DNA from: Tieghemiomyces parasiticus
Taxonomy: Eukaryota; Kickxellomycota; Dimargaritomycetes; Dimargaritales; Dimargaritaceae
Length of the DNA: 25,378 bases
Assembly: GCA_027575765.1 (NCBI GenBank)
Contig: JANBPT010000708.1
Coordinates: forward strand, 1 to 25,378
Reading direction: 5' to 3'
Positions 1 through 10,348 of this stretch are shown in pieces. The position numbers were made by a program, and so were the translations under genes. Under the pieces are notes generated by a model that ran no database searches, had not been told where the DNA came from, and saw only the letters and a program-made list of their open reading frames with translations. Each line of letters begins with the position of its first letter. Position 1 is the first letter of the stretch.

Positions 1-973
1 TTTTTTTCTATCCACTCTGCTTCCTGGTTGGTCTCTACCGTTGGGTTGGTACCACCAACCTTTACAGAACAGCACCCACCACCGCCTGAACGCGTGCCTT
101 CCTTGTCTGCTCTCCCCCACTCTCCACCCCACATTGCCTCACCGCCCGGACCGCCCGACCGGGTATATTGTTTCCTGTGGGCTATATATATATACTAACC
201 CGGACCCCTCACCCCGACCATTACCGCCATTATACCATCCCGTCTGGTTTACCTCCCCCGATTCGGCGCCTACTCTGCAGTGTGTCCTTTGGCGCACTTA
301 TTTCGTTTTCTTCCACGGCCCCCTCTCGTGCCATTATTATCGCCCAGCTCGCCACAATCCTCAATCAGTACCGCGTCCAATTTCACCGCTTCATTATTCA
401 GCCCCAGCCTAGCCATTCCTGTCGTTTTGCAGTGGCTGATCGCACTCCGCCTGCATCAGTGTGACTTTGCCCTCTTACCCTCCCCGCCTTTCTGGTTTCG
501 GCGTGTTTGGTAAATTTCACATTCACCCCCTGTACCTTACACTCCATTAACTACAGTAGTCTGTTCAGTGAGTTGACCTGAGCACATCATCGGTGACTCC
601 CTTGACCCCTTCTTTGCCCACAGTACATCAGCTGTTATCACCACCACGTGGAAATCGCGGTCGCCTCCAATTATAGCTATTATTCTGCGTTCTTTCCTTC
701 AATTGGCACCTATGTAAGTCCCGCCTGACTGAGCGTTAGCCTTCCCCCCTTTAGGCGGTTTCCTCGCCACGACTGATAGTTGATCCCAAAAATTATAATC
801 AAACGCCGGGACTCCTCCTCAAATTACACGCCTTAGTAGCAAGTCACTAACGCACTACCCATCGCATGATTCTTACTGAACACTACCCCACCGCTACCTA
901 TCCTCACGATGACGCTCACGGATCACAATCAGTCCACTCGCCATAGCCCCTCGATTCGGACCTATCCGTCGCC
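1..973. other. 5' flank and leader of the amino-acid permease gene
   Basis: No convincing gene is present. The + strand is pyrimidine-rich and C-rich, as expected for a fungal promoter and 5' UTR. A run of alternating TA at 183-194 could be a TATA element, but it lies about 780 bases before the permease start. A candidate 5'-UTR intron is annotated separately at 714-754. The open frames at 41-513 overlap each other in all three frames, are low in complexity and resemble no family, so they are not called. Confidence 0.5.
714..754 (+). other. Candidate short intron in the permease 5' leader
   Basis: The stretch starts with a consensus donor GTAAGT, has a branch-like CTGAC a few bases in, and ends in a pyrimidine tract followed by TTTAG. 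At 41 nt it is very short for an intron; the other introns resolved in this window are 122-307 nt. Unspliced, an ATG at 712 is followed directly by TAA. Spliced, the same AT joins a G to make an ATG opening a seven-codon upstream frame that stops at 774-776. This is inferred from sequence signals only. Confidence 0.3.
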
Positions 974-2623
974 ATGACCAAGGCTGAACTGCCCGGCGGA
1001 ACGGAAAGCAGGCCGGCCAGCGGCCGCGCCTCTGTCGTGTCGGAAGTCAAGAGCATCCCAGTCGGGTCTCCGCCGCCCTACAAAATGGAAGTTGAAGTAG
1101 AGGAGAAGCCCGGCTCCACCCACAGCGGCGACAGCGATGCCCCAGTCCAGCTGAAACGGACCCTGAAGGAACGTCACATGACCATGATTGCCATCGGCGG
1201 CACTATTGGTACAGGCCTGTTCATCGGGTCTGGGACAGCACTGGCCGACGCCGGGCCAGCGGGCTGCCTGATGGCCTACGCGCTGGTCGGTATAATGGTG
1301 TTTTTCGTGATGAGTTCGCTTGGCGAGCTGGCGACTTATATGCCTGTGTCGGGATCTTTTAACACCTACGGCGGTCGGTTCGTAGACCCGGCGTTCGGGT
1401 TCGCCCTGGGCTGGAACTACTGGTTTTCATGGACAGTGACGGTGGCCTCCGAATTGGTCGCCACAGGGATTATCATCCAGTTTTGGCTACCACACATCAC
1501 GGGCGTTATTTGGAGTGCCATCGCTATGGGCATTATGTTCGCGTTGAACGCCGTCTCAGTGAAAGGCTATGGCGAATCCGAATACTGGTTCTCGCTCATT
1601 AAGATCGTAGCTGTGATCGTGTTCATCATCATTGGCGTGTTCACCGACGCTGGCGTCATTGGAAACCACCAGTACGGCTTCGAGAACTGGACCCGTGAGG
1701 GCGCCCCGTTCAACAACGGCGTTGCCGGTATCATCCAGTCCTTCATCGTTTCCGGCTTCTCCTTCCAAGGTACCGAACTCGTGGGGGTTGCCGCCGGCGA
1801 GAGCGAAAACCCTCGCCGGGACGTTCCTCGTGCCATCCGCCAGGTGTTTTGGCGTATTCTTATCTTCTATATCCTGGCCACCTTCATTATGGGGCTCATC
1901 ATCCCATTCGACGACCCGTTGCTCGTCCAGGCCGATGGTGTGGGTGACGTAGGCATCTCGCCCTTCACCCTGGTCTTCCAGAAGGCCGGCCTGCGACCCG
2001 CCGCCCACATCATGAACGCTGTCATCCTTATCACTGTGCTGTCCGCTGGCAACTCAGGTCTCTACTGCTGTGCCCGCACCCTGTGGACCCTGTCCATGGA
2101 GGGCAAGGCCCCCCGCTTCCTACGCCGTATCACCAAGGGCGGTATCCCCATCTACTGTCTCATGCTGACCACCCTCGTCGCCTCCGTCTTCTTCGCCCTG
2201 TCCTTCATCGGTAACCAAGTGGTCTATACTTGGCTTGTCAACCTCTCCGGGATTACTGGGTTCATGGCCTGGCTTGGTATCGCCATTAGTCACTGGCGCT
2301 TCCGCCGGGCCTACGTCGCCCAGGGCTACGACGTTGGCGCGCTGCCCTACCGCGCCCTGGCCTTCCCATTCGGTCCCTTCATTGCGCTCACTATCACTTC
2401 GTTCGTTATCCTCGGCCAAGGCTGGCCATCCTTCAGCAACGGCTTCAACGCCGGTATCTTCCTGTCATCCTACCTCGGTCTGCCCATCTTCGTCATCCTG
2501 TTCCTGTTCTGGCGTTTCTACAAACGTACCAGCATCGTTCCTCTAGTTGACGTCGATGTACTATCCGACACCCGGAATTTCGACGACATTGGCATGACTG
2601 AGGTAGCGGAGCAGACCGTCTAA
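974..2623 (+). CDS. Amino-acid permease, yeast amino-acid transporter family (probably basic amino acids, lysine-like)
   Basis: A 549-residue, single-exon membrane protein. It should import amino acids by proton symport across the plasma membrane (APC superfamily, YAT family). About 65 polar N-terminal residues precede roughly 12 hydrophobic segments. The first membrane helix has the substrate-backbone-binding glycine motif (IGGTIGTGLFIGSG, G75-G81). Helix 6 has FSFQGTELVGVAAGE (from F262), whose Glu-268 is the usual family acid. The tail contains a DVDVLSDTRNFDD-like acidic stretch as in yeast Lyp1/Can1-type proteins. The middle (ISPFTLVFQ, VLSAGNSG, AWLGIAISH) recalls lysine-specific permeases, including bacterial LysP, so lysine is the best guess, but substrate cannot be read with certainty. 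The start is the first in-frame ATG (gccATGa); length is normal for the family. No clear AATAAA follows the stop. Confidence 0.93.
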   Translation: MTKAELPGGTESRPASGRASVVSEVKSIPVGSPPPYKMEVEVEEKPGSTHSGDSDAPVQLKRTLKERHMTMIAIGGTIGTGLFIGSGTALADAGPAGCLMAYALVGIMVFFVMSSLGELATYMPVSGSFNTYGGRFVDPAFGFALGWNYWFSWTVTVASELVATGIIIQFWLPHITGVIWSAIAMGIMFALNAVSVKGYGESEYWFSLIKIVAVIVFIIIGVFTDAGVIGNHQYGFENWTREGAPFNNGVAGIIQSFIVSGFSFQGTELVGVAAGESENPRRDVPRAIRQVFWRILIFYILATFIMGLIIPFDDPLLVQADGVGDVGISPFTLVFQKAGLRPAAHIMNAVILITVLSAGNSGLYCCARTLWTLSMEGKAPRFLRRITKGGIPIYCLMLTTLVASVFFALSFIGNQVVYTWLVNLSGITGFMAWLGIAISHWRFRRAYVAQGYDVGALPYRALAFPFGPFIALTITSFVILGQGWPSFSNGFNAGIFLSSYLGLPIFVILFLFWRFYKRTSIVPLVDVDVLSDTRNFDDIGMTEVAEQTV

Positions 2624-5600
2624 CCGCACTCTCTTGGCCAGCGCTTCGACGTTTGATTTTTCTCTATCCTTCCCTCGCATCCACTTTTTTTTTGAGCGCT
2701 AGATCGTGATGGGACGCTGGATTTTCCCAGTTGATCTGGTGGCTCCTTAAGTCCTTTCTATAGAGGGGCTTTGTATAAATGGGTCATGCACCAGTGACTG
2801 TGATGCCATTAACGCCACTCTCTGAGTAAGACAGGGATAACGAAGAAACACTGGCGCTTCGGCTGGGCCCACGATACACGACCCCTTACACCGTTACTTT
2901 ATCCTAAACATACCTCAATACCTATCGCCTCTCCGCTTCCGCACGTACTACTTCCGCGATCTCCGAATTATCATTAGCCAGCCTCCTGTCATGATCATTG
3001 CCTATATTTATTTCTTTCCTTTGGCTTTACACGATGTACCTTCACCTACCCTCAATTTCTCATTTTTAATTTTTTCTATGGAGCTTCTATTGGGACTCTA
3101 TATTCCCGCCAATGAAATCCTTGAAACCCAGTCAATTACAATAATTAAAATATGGCCCTTCCCAGTACGCTACGTAAAGGTGGCCGTTTCCGCATTATCC
3201 GTGTCGGCGCCGCGTTCACAGTGCGCCAACCAGCGCATAGACAACCGTTTGGTTTTACTAGAGACAGAGCAGAATGGGACTGCGACAAGGTAGTTACTCA
3301 GAATCACTGGTCAACACCGGCTGGGTTCCATTTGACCCACTGCACGATTCCCCGATACAAGAATTTGGGTAAAGAAAAACATGTAGATTTAGCCGGCGTT
3401 CGTTGCGAATAACTCGCTAGAGCTAAATACGTCTGGTAGGGTTTCCCTGGGCGGCTCGGTATAGTGGATGCAGTCTTAGAAGCCGTACTTTTTTAAGTAA
3501 AGCTATATAGGTAAACGGGCGGTGGTTTAGAAGGTGTGGACTGTCGAGTCCCGGGATGATACTCGCCGGGACTGAATTATCTCGAATCGGGCTCGTTGGT
3601 AGCCAAGGGCGGCCGCAGGGTGCAAGTATAGGAAGGCTGAAGGCGTATGGTAAGTTGCCGTGAGTCATTGCAAACGGAATAGTGATTTATAGTGGTGTTT
3701 CAATAGACTGCCCATAGCTGCTTTGTAAGAGAATACTAACCAACGAAATGCAAAGCGAATGTACAGCTGTGAGGACGCCTTGAAGATGCATAGCGTGTGG
3801 CGGGTGGAAATCTCGACGCGATTGCGATTTCAGATGTGACAACCACCTTTCACAGAGATTCAATACTATACAGATGTTGGGGAGTAAGATGCTCGGGAGC
3901 GTCCCAGGCGGGTCAGGGACGAGTATGACTCCTACTGCCAAGAAGAAATTAAGAAAAGGTGATGTTTAATTGTTGACTATTCAATGACCAGAGGAGGTAC
4001 TAATATGCGCGGCGCACAGCAACTAACAGACGTCTGCCGGTAGTACAGCTAGCCGCGGACCGTGGATAGTCTGGGTGCGAATTAGTAACGTGGCGCTAGC
4101 AGATAAAATACTTGACAATAAGAGGACGTAAGGTTGAAAGGCACTTTAGCAACCATTAGTAATGTCGCGAGAACCACGGGTAATAATAGTGCGCAATTAG
4201 TCAGTTAGTGGCTCGGGTTTTACCAAGCACACAGCCTTTTCCCCTATGAATCTGGCGTCTTTGCTTGGTGGGGTTTAAAGTCCTAAACTAGAAAGCACAC
4301 GTATGCTAACTATGAAGTTTATATTTATTGATCCAAATGTTAGCCTCAAGAGAAAAAACCTACGCATGTGGCATAAATTCTATGTCTATATATGGGTAAA
4401 TATAGCATGTTGGATCGCCAGGGATTGTGTAGTGTGAAAATAACTGGGGCTGTTACTTTACTATACTCTTAAACAACCTGTATAATCCTCCTTTTGTTTT
4501 ATATGCGATGTAAACTTGTTTGGAAAATGATCACTTACAATAATCGGTTCTAAACGTAGGGATACGAGCTGTTTCAATTCACCGAGTAAAAATATCGTAG
4601 GCTCCAACTGTGGTGTAACCATTTCATACTGGCAACCGTTTTGCAAGAGGCACTAACATACGCCACAGCACATTTCACTCTCCCCCCGGCTCGATGCGTA
4701 GTATCTGGTCACGCTAGAGCATTTGCGATAGTGATGAGAGAACTAAAAGTACTGTAGACCGTACCTTGTTTCGTGAATTTGGCGGACTGTGATTGGCTTA
4801 GCAGACATTGGGAGGATTACCTTTTCTGACGCCCATTAGGCTAGCCTCCAACTAACAGTGCGAGAAGGTAGATTTGGCTCTAATCTATCTGCGCGCCTAA
4901 TACACCTACACAACCCGGATTGGGATATTCAAGGGCCACATATTATTAAATGGGCGTAAGAAGAAATGGTATGGATGGTCATGGGCTTCCTTGGCTCTTT
5001 GATGGTGGTCCATAACGATGTTTTTATTTTATTGTATCGATTATTTACAGAGCAAGGTCGTCAGGAATCGCTCGAATGGAGGTGTATCACTTCACGGGAT
5101 ACGCTATATATTATCTCTGATGTAGGTATAGACTCCGTGGGAGAACAAAAAGGTTAATAGCCATACAACTTGGTAAATACAAACCAACAAACTAAAAGCT
5201 TACTAAAATGAGTACGTGCTGAGTGGGGTTTGTTGTGTAGTGATATGATGTCATTTATTCAATAGTGACCGAGTAGGGTCTGTGTATTTGATGGGTTCCC
5301 AGCAACCTCTGTAATAGCTTTAAACTGGATTAGAGGAACCCCAGGATGACAGTGCAAAGCAGGGCTGGCACCAAGGTGGAATATGGAAGCAACGGAGTTT
5401 CTGCCGAATCAAGCAGGTGGGACCAACTGATGGCAGTCCTACAGGATAGGAAGGCGGAGGTACCTGTCGACTAGTTTGTGCCCAATGGCCCAAAGAGGTA
5501 GAATGGGAATATTAGGGGTGAGAATATGACATTTATAATTAATCATAAGGCATCCTGAAGACTTGATGAGGCTGTCAGTTGACAAACATTACATAAGTCT

Positions 5601-7159
5601 CTGGCTTGCCTTATCAGATGGCGACTGGGGATTGCAAGTATGTGAAATAAGAGAAAGCATTCACGACAACACGGCATATAAGACGAGAGAGACAACGAAC
5701 GAAAGTTAACATAACATAGCTTCATCATGAAGATATAAGCCCATCCATATCGAAGCTCAACTTCACCTGGCTTGCCATTGTCGTTGGTGTGTGACCGCAT
5801 TTACTAACCAAAGATGAGGTAATTCTGTCCTCGTAGCTTACCATAAAACGGTAAAGGGTTATTCCGACCACAATCAGGAAGGGTGTTGGTCGAATCGTTA
5901 GTAGTAGGAACATGGAAGGTAGGAAGGAGAGGAGTATACGAATAACGGAAATGGGGCATCAGAGAATACTGGTAGGAGAAGAGGTAGTAGTGAATGTCGG
6001 ATAAAGCAGTCAGCCATAACAGATCGGTATTAAGGCAAGACGAAGTAAGCCACAACAGAGCAGGGTAAAAGGCATGCCATTCTCCGAAGTAATGAAGGAT
6101 GAAGAGGAGAAGTCCATTACCTCCAATTTCCCCTTAATAATCTGAATGCGATCGTTCAAAAAGCCCTAAACCTAATCCTACCAATGGCCCAGTATCGGTT
6201 GTGATAGCCAAGGCGAAATCCGCGGCGGTCACCAGACATTACTCACACCCTGGACCGATATTGATGACAACGTCCACCCAGAAAGCGTGGCGCCAACCGT
6301 GGTTCATCTCCGCCCTCACTTGCACCAAATCGACTCTCTACTCCCTCCCCCATCATCTATTAACGGAGTAACTCGCAGAACCTCGCCGCTAATTCCTTAC
6401 CAACTTGCAATACCTTGCCACTTATCAGATGACTCACAAAACCACTTGCACAGCCTCGCGAGACTCGACCCTTGCCAAGGCCAAACTCCCTTCCCCGCAC
6501 CTTCCGCACTTACCGGTTCGGCTATAAAAGTCTGGAAAATAGCAGCCTAATAAAGTGACCGTCACCCTATTCCTATCCATGGTAATACCAATCACCTCGA
6601 TCCCCTACCCAGCGCATCAGTAGGCTTAGTATTCTCCCTCGTGAGTACACCAGATCGATTCAGAAAACAGATATCTGAACTTCCTGTTACAACCTTGAAT
6701 TTCCATAGCGGGGAAGCTAACGAGTGAAGCAGTAAAGATCGGGATGCACTTCATGGCGACTGGCCAAGGATAGCAGACGGTAGCTGGTTGTATAAGGGTA
6801 CTTTTTATTATAATCTGTTACGGCTGGTTACTATCTTACCGGAAGTCATTAGTTGGTAGAGGTAAAGGTACCTACGGTGGTTCGGCGAGGAATGAACTCG
6901 GGGGCTCACACTTGACGAAATTATTAAGCCATGACCATTAGACCACTGAGCAATACGCGACTGGCAAGAGTCGGCTCTCGCTCGCCTACGTGCATGTGAC
7001 TATTGCGGTGGTGAATCCTGTCAAGCGCTTGGGACCCAGTGCCTCCCTAATGTCCCATCCATTCCAATGCACCTCATCTAGTAACTCTACACCCCTCCTC
7101 GTCTCATCCCGTTTCTGGCTATAACAGAGTTGCCTCCCCTCTCCATACTGCCGCTCACC
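2624..7159. other. Long gene-poor stretch between the permease and RPB3
   Basis: About 4.5 kb with no recognisable gene, RNA or transposon. The first 350 bases would hold the permease 3' UTR and the last few hundred the RPB3 promoter. Roughly 3.9-6.0 kb is AT-richer than the coding regions and purine-rich on the + strand. At 6.2-6.6 kb the + strand turns C-rich and ends in a strong TATA-like box. The longest open frames (86-100 codons) have low-complexity or unfamiliar products and no intron structure I could build. A decayed mobile element or a non-coding transcript is possible but unsupported. Confidence 0.5.
6523..6530 (+). promoter_or_regulatory. TATA-box-like element with no obvious gene
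   Basis: TATAAAAG, a near-ideal TATA box, sits at the end of a C-rich block. The next ATG (6580) opens only a 14-codon frame, and RPB3 starts 630 bases further on. It could drive a short transcript, a long RPB3 leader, or be chance. Confidence 0.25.
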
Positions 7160-8080
7160 ATGGCCTACAACGCGTACGATACCACGCTCAACCCGGATGG
7201 GGGCGGCCCGCAGATCCACATCCGGCAGATCACAGACCACATGATGGACTTTGTACTCTCCGACACGGACCTCAGCGTGGCCAACTCACTGCGGCGCACC
7301 ATGATCGCCGAGGTTCCGACGATAGCCATTGACATTGTACAGATCGAGAGCAACACGTCGGTGCTTGCGGACGAGTTTTTGGCGCACCGGCTGGGCCTGA
7401 TACCGCTGGTGAGCAGTACGGTGGATCGGATGAAGTACACGCGAGACTGCACGTGTGTCCAGGCGTGTGACCTGTGCACGGTGGAGCTCACGCTCAACGT
7501 CAAGTGCACGGACAACCAGACCCTCGAGGTGACCAGCAAGTTACTCATGAGCAGCGACCCTAACGTGGTCCCCGTCCTGGTCGACGACGAGGACCCGGGC
7601 GTGTTGATTGTGAAGCTGCGCAAGGGCCAGGAGATCAAGGTCAACTGTCTAGCCAAGAAAGGTGTCGCCAAGGAACACGCCAAGTGGAGCCCCGTCGCCG
7701 CCATCGGGTTCGAGTACGACCCACACAACCGGCTTCGCCATACCCACTACTGGATTGAGGAAGACGTCAAGAAGGAGTGGCCTCTGTCCAGCAATGCCAC
7801 CGAGGAACCCGAGGTGCAACCCGGGGAGCCGTTCGACTTCAACGCCGAACCCAATCGGTTCTACTTCAAGGTTGAGACCGTCGGGTCCCTGCGCCCCGAG
7901 GAGGTCTTTTTGACCGCTATCAGCGTGCTTCAGGACAAACTGGGCACCACCCAAATTAAACTCGACGAGGAGAACGAGACCTCAGGGGGCGCGGGTGGAG
8001 ATGTTGGAGGTTACGGGGCCATTACCGGAGGACCCCCTGCTGAAAACGACTTTGGCGGGGACGATTGGAACAACTATTAG
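7160..8080 (+). CDS. RPB3: DNA-directed RNA polymerase II subunit Rpb3
   Basis: A 306-residue, single-exon homologue of Rpb3. This protein pairs with Rpb11 to form the alpha-like heterodimer that nucleates assembly of RNA polymerase II in the nucleus. The N-terminal dimerisation domain has SVANSLRRTMIAEVPTIAID. The inserted zinc-binding domain has the family cysteines C97, C99, C103 and C106 (C-x-C-x3-C-x2-C). AKEHAKWSPVAAIGFEYDP follows from about residue 170. The C-terminal part has the second dimerisation segment, RPEEVFLTAISVLQDKL, then a Gly/Asp-rich acidic tail. The ATG at 7160 (caccATGg, a good context) is chosen over a TTG at 7130 that merely keeps the frame open. Length is close to yeast Rpb3 (about 318). 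A poly(A) signal lies 41 bases after the stop. Confidence 0.97.
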   Translation: MAYNAYDTTLNPDGGGPQIHIRQITDHMMDFVLSDTDLSVANSLRRTMIAEVPTIAIDIVQIESNTSVLADEFLAHRLGLIPLVSSTVDRMKYTRDCTCVQACDLCTVELTLNVKCTDNQTLEVTSKLLMSSDPNVVPVLVDDEDPGVLIVKLRKGQEIKVNCLAKKGVAKEHAKWSPVAAIGFEYDPHNRLRHTHYWIEEDVKKEWPLSSNATEEPEVQPGEPFDFNAEPNRFYFKVETVGSLRPEEVFLTAISVLQDKLGTTQIKLDEENETSGGAGGDVGGYGAITGGPPAENDFGGDDWNNY

Positions 8081-9496
8081 CCTCTGAGTAGTCTGACTGC
8101 CACATGTATTTGATTTTTGGAATAAATCTTGGTTAGCGGGGTACCGTAGCATTATAAATCTCATGAGCAATCCCTACATTGGATAAATGGGGGTAAAATA
8201 GCCTAAGCATGATTAGGGTATTTGAGCAGAACAGGACAGGTCTACAGTAGTCGGGAGGACCGTAAGATCTCCAACCGATAACATGAAGGGCGATAAGTAA
8301 TCGCCGCTATACTGATACGGGCTCGCCCATTCGGACCACTAGTGGTAGAGAGTCTGCTGCTATCGTCCTTCGCATATGATTCTAAACAAAAATTACTCGC
8401 CCACCCAGAAATCTGGGCCAGGTAGAGTAGAGGAGTCTGGGGCGCGGTAGTTCTAGTATGGAGCACACTTTTTTTCCGGTAAAGGGGTTGTCAGCAGGCA
8501 CAGTGGTGGCACAATATACTCCTACCGTGGCCATTGCCTTGACCCTGTTTTACATTGCAATGGTGGCTTAAAAAGAAGAACCGAGGGGGGTTAGAAAGAG
8601 GGCCAGTACAATTATGGGTGGACTGGCCCTTCTAGGTTATCTCGGTGCTACGCTTCCAGCCCGTTTTTAATTACACTGTGGTACGTCCCCCCTCTCTCCT
8701 CAGATTGCATCTCTACATTGCCTGGTACTTATAAAACTAGGTTACCCGTTACCGAGTAACTTTATTAGCAGGGGGATATCATTTCTCTGTGTGACTGGAG
8801 CCTGCCGATATTAACCGGTAAAAGCAGCCGCAGAAGTACAGGCAGGCGTTGAAGGTCCGCGGCCGGGTGGAACAGGTGATGATGGCTCAACATCTGTAAT
8901 CTACGACAGGTGAAGTAGTGGCGACCACAGGGGGCCTGATGGTAAAATGGCAAAATAAATTTCCCATGTGAATTACCACTTTCCCGCCATGGTTTTCCAC
9001 CTTACTATTTTACCACGGCCTGGCCTCGCCATTTCTATAGTCTGCTCGTACCTCCAGGCAGCGCTTTCCATCATGTTTCGCAACTAGATAATGTCAGCCT
9101 GATACATGCCACCCCTTCCTATTCGGCTCATAAATCCTTTCTCGCTTCTTCCTTCAACACCTTTTATAGCCTGTTCAAGAGATGCCTCCAGTCGCGAGCC
9201 ATTCCTAATTCCTAACCCTGTCGCCCTCCCTCTCGAAACATAGTCTGTTTCTATACCTGGCCTCTTTGGCGTTATTTAGGTCGCCGTTCACTACTATCAC
9301 TAAACGGCAACTTGCTATCTGCCGTGAAAATAGCCTTGGTTACTATTATTCGGCTATTTTCTTTCATTCTGTACCCTTCCTCAGGTTCAGACCTTCCACA
9401 TTTCTCACTTGCATCTGTCAACCCGCTGCTTTGTACAGCTTCCCCTTGGGCCGTCCCTACTTCCCTCTCCCCATTCGCACCCTCACGATTCAACCG
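8081..9496. other. Intergenic region between RPB3 and the orphan gene
   Basis: Contains the RPB3 3' end with its AATAAA, then about 1.2 kb with no recognisable gene. The last 400 bases are pyrimidine-rich and fit a promoter and leader for the gene starting at 9497. A short inverted match (GGTAAAA near 8941 and TTTTACC near 9008) is too small to interpret. Confidence 0.5.
8121..8126 (+). terminator. Poly(A) signal AATAAA of RPB3
   Basis: An exact AATAAA begins 41 bases after the RPB3 stop codon, preceded by a T-rich run. This is the usual position for cleavage and polyadenylation. Confidence 0.6.
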
Positions 9497-10348
9497 ATGG
9501 CCAACGTCCAAGCTAGCCAACTTGCCGGCAGTACCCAACCCGCGCAACCCTTTGCTGTGCTATATGAAGCCCTAATTGCGTCGGAGAGCGTCAGTAACCA
9601 TGGAAATAGCGCAAGCCCTTATAGCAGCCCCGTGGTGGTCGATAGCCGGACGCCTCCGAACGTTACCCACCCTATTATGGAGGTCACACTACCGCATACC
9701 AGAGGAGCCACCCCGACCGGCCGGATACGCTGGGCTACAGTAGCGCCTGCCGCTCGCCTCCACCCCATCGACGACCCCGAACGACAGGGTCCTGCCAAGC
9801 GGGCGCGACTCGCAGCCACCCCATTCCAGGTCGCGATGACCAACCTAGTCGATCCGAATGTGGTGAGTGACCTGCCCCGGGTCAACCAATACCACTCCTC
9901 AGCCTCTAGCAGCCAGAACCGTAAGCACTGCTGCCGTTGCAATACCTGCGGGGGCGGTCCTTGTACTATCACAACGTTTCCCGCCGCGCCTGTCGATGCC
10001 CCGCCACGGTACTCCCGCCTACTTGGTCACCTGCAGCCGCGCCGTTACCCACCAACCCCGGCCGTCGTCGACGGCCGTAAGACCACTCCATTCTCGGCCG
10101 CTCTCGACACGATGGATTCTGACGACACGCTAGGAGGGCCGGACCCCACGGTGGCGGTCCCCTACGAGGTGTCTAACCCCACCAAATGTATTATTTATCG
10201 TCCGATCATCTATCGTTACGCCGTGCCGTCTTGCAACCCTACGATCAACACTGATCGCATGTGGGCCCGTAATGGAATAGCAGGGCCGCCCCAGGTCACG
10301 AAGGGCAATCGAGTCTATTTGCGCCGGAACGTGGCCCTCACCGAGTGA
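9497..10348 (+). CDS. Hypothetical protein with a cysteine cluster (orphan)
   Basis: A 283-residue product that I do not recognise. The open frame extends upstream to 9266, but the only in-frame ATG before the body is at 9497 (cgATGg), so that start is chosen; an upstream spliced exon cannot be excluded. The protein is rich in Pro, Ala, Ser and Thr and looks largely disordered. It has a basic patch PAKRAR at residues 99-104 that could be a nuclear signal, and one dense cluster, CCRCNTCGGGPC, at residues 145-156 (Cys 145, 146, 148, 151, 156) that could bind zinc or another metal. There is no signal peptide or membrane segment. Codon third positions lean to G/C, though less strongly than in RPB3. 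It converges with VMA8; an AATAAA at 10796-10801 may end its transcript. Confidence 0.55.
   Translation: MANVQASQLAGSTQPAQPFAVLYEALIASESVSNHGNSASPYSSPVVVDSRTPPNVTHPIMEVTLPHTRGATPTGRIRWATVAPAARLHPIDDPERQGPAKRARLAATPFQVAMTNLVDPNVVSDLPRVNQYHSSASSSQNRKHCCRCNTCGGGPCTITTFPAAPVDAPPRYSRLLGHLQPRRYPPTPAVVDGRKTTPFSAALDTMDSDDTLGGPDPTVAVPYEVSNPTKCIIYRPIIYRYAVPSCNPTINTDRMWARNGIAGPPQVTKGNRVYLRRNVALTE

Noticed and set aside
1556..2008. Long - strand open frames inside the permease gene, and similar ones opposite RPB3, OST3 and QRI7
   Set aside because: They are antisense shadows of GC-rich coding sequence; their products have biased composition and the + or - strand partner is clearly the conserved gene.
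5543..6055. Possible - strand gene in a pyrimidine-rich stretch with ATGGTAAGC
   Set aside because: Three short overlapping frames, no family resemblance, and no splice combination that gives a longer frame.
6287..6550. Pro/His-rich open frame of 87 codons starting at GTG
   Set aside because: It lacks an ATG, is low in complexity, and ends over the TATA-like box; better read as C-rich spacer.
6878..6965. tRNA-like sequence on the - strand, with an A-box-like TTGCTCAGTGG and a B-box-like GAGTTCATTCC
   Set aside because: The T-stem has only four pairs, position 58 is T instead of the near-invariant A, and no acceptor stem or normal D-stem can be formed. At best it is a decayed tRNA relic.
7130..7159. 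N-terminal extension of RPB3 from a TTG codon
   Set aside because: Nuclear genes rarely start at TTG, and the ATG at 7160 has a better context and matches the usual N-terminus of the family.
8993..9006. A 14-base match (TTTTCCACCTTACT) shared with 16356-16369
   Set aside because: About one such match is expected by chance in 25 kb, and the similarity does not extend on either side.
9619..9972. - strand open frame opposite the orphan gene
   Set aside because: The + strand frame is much longer and continuous, with G/C-leaning third positions; the antisense frame has neither a good start context nor known motifs.
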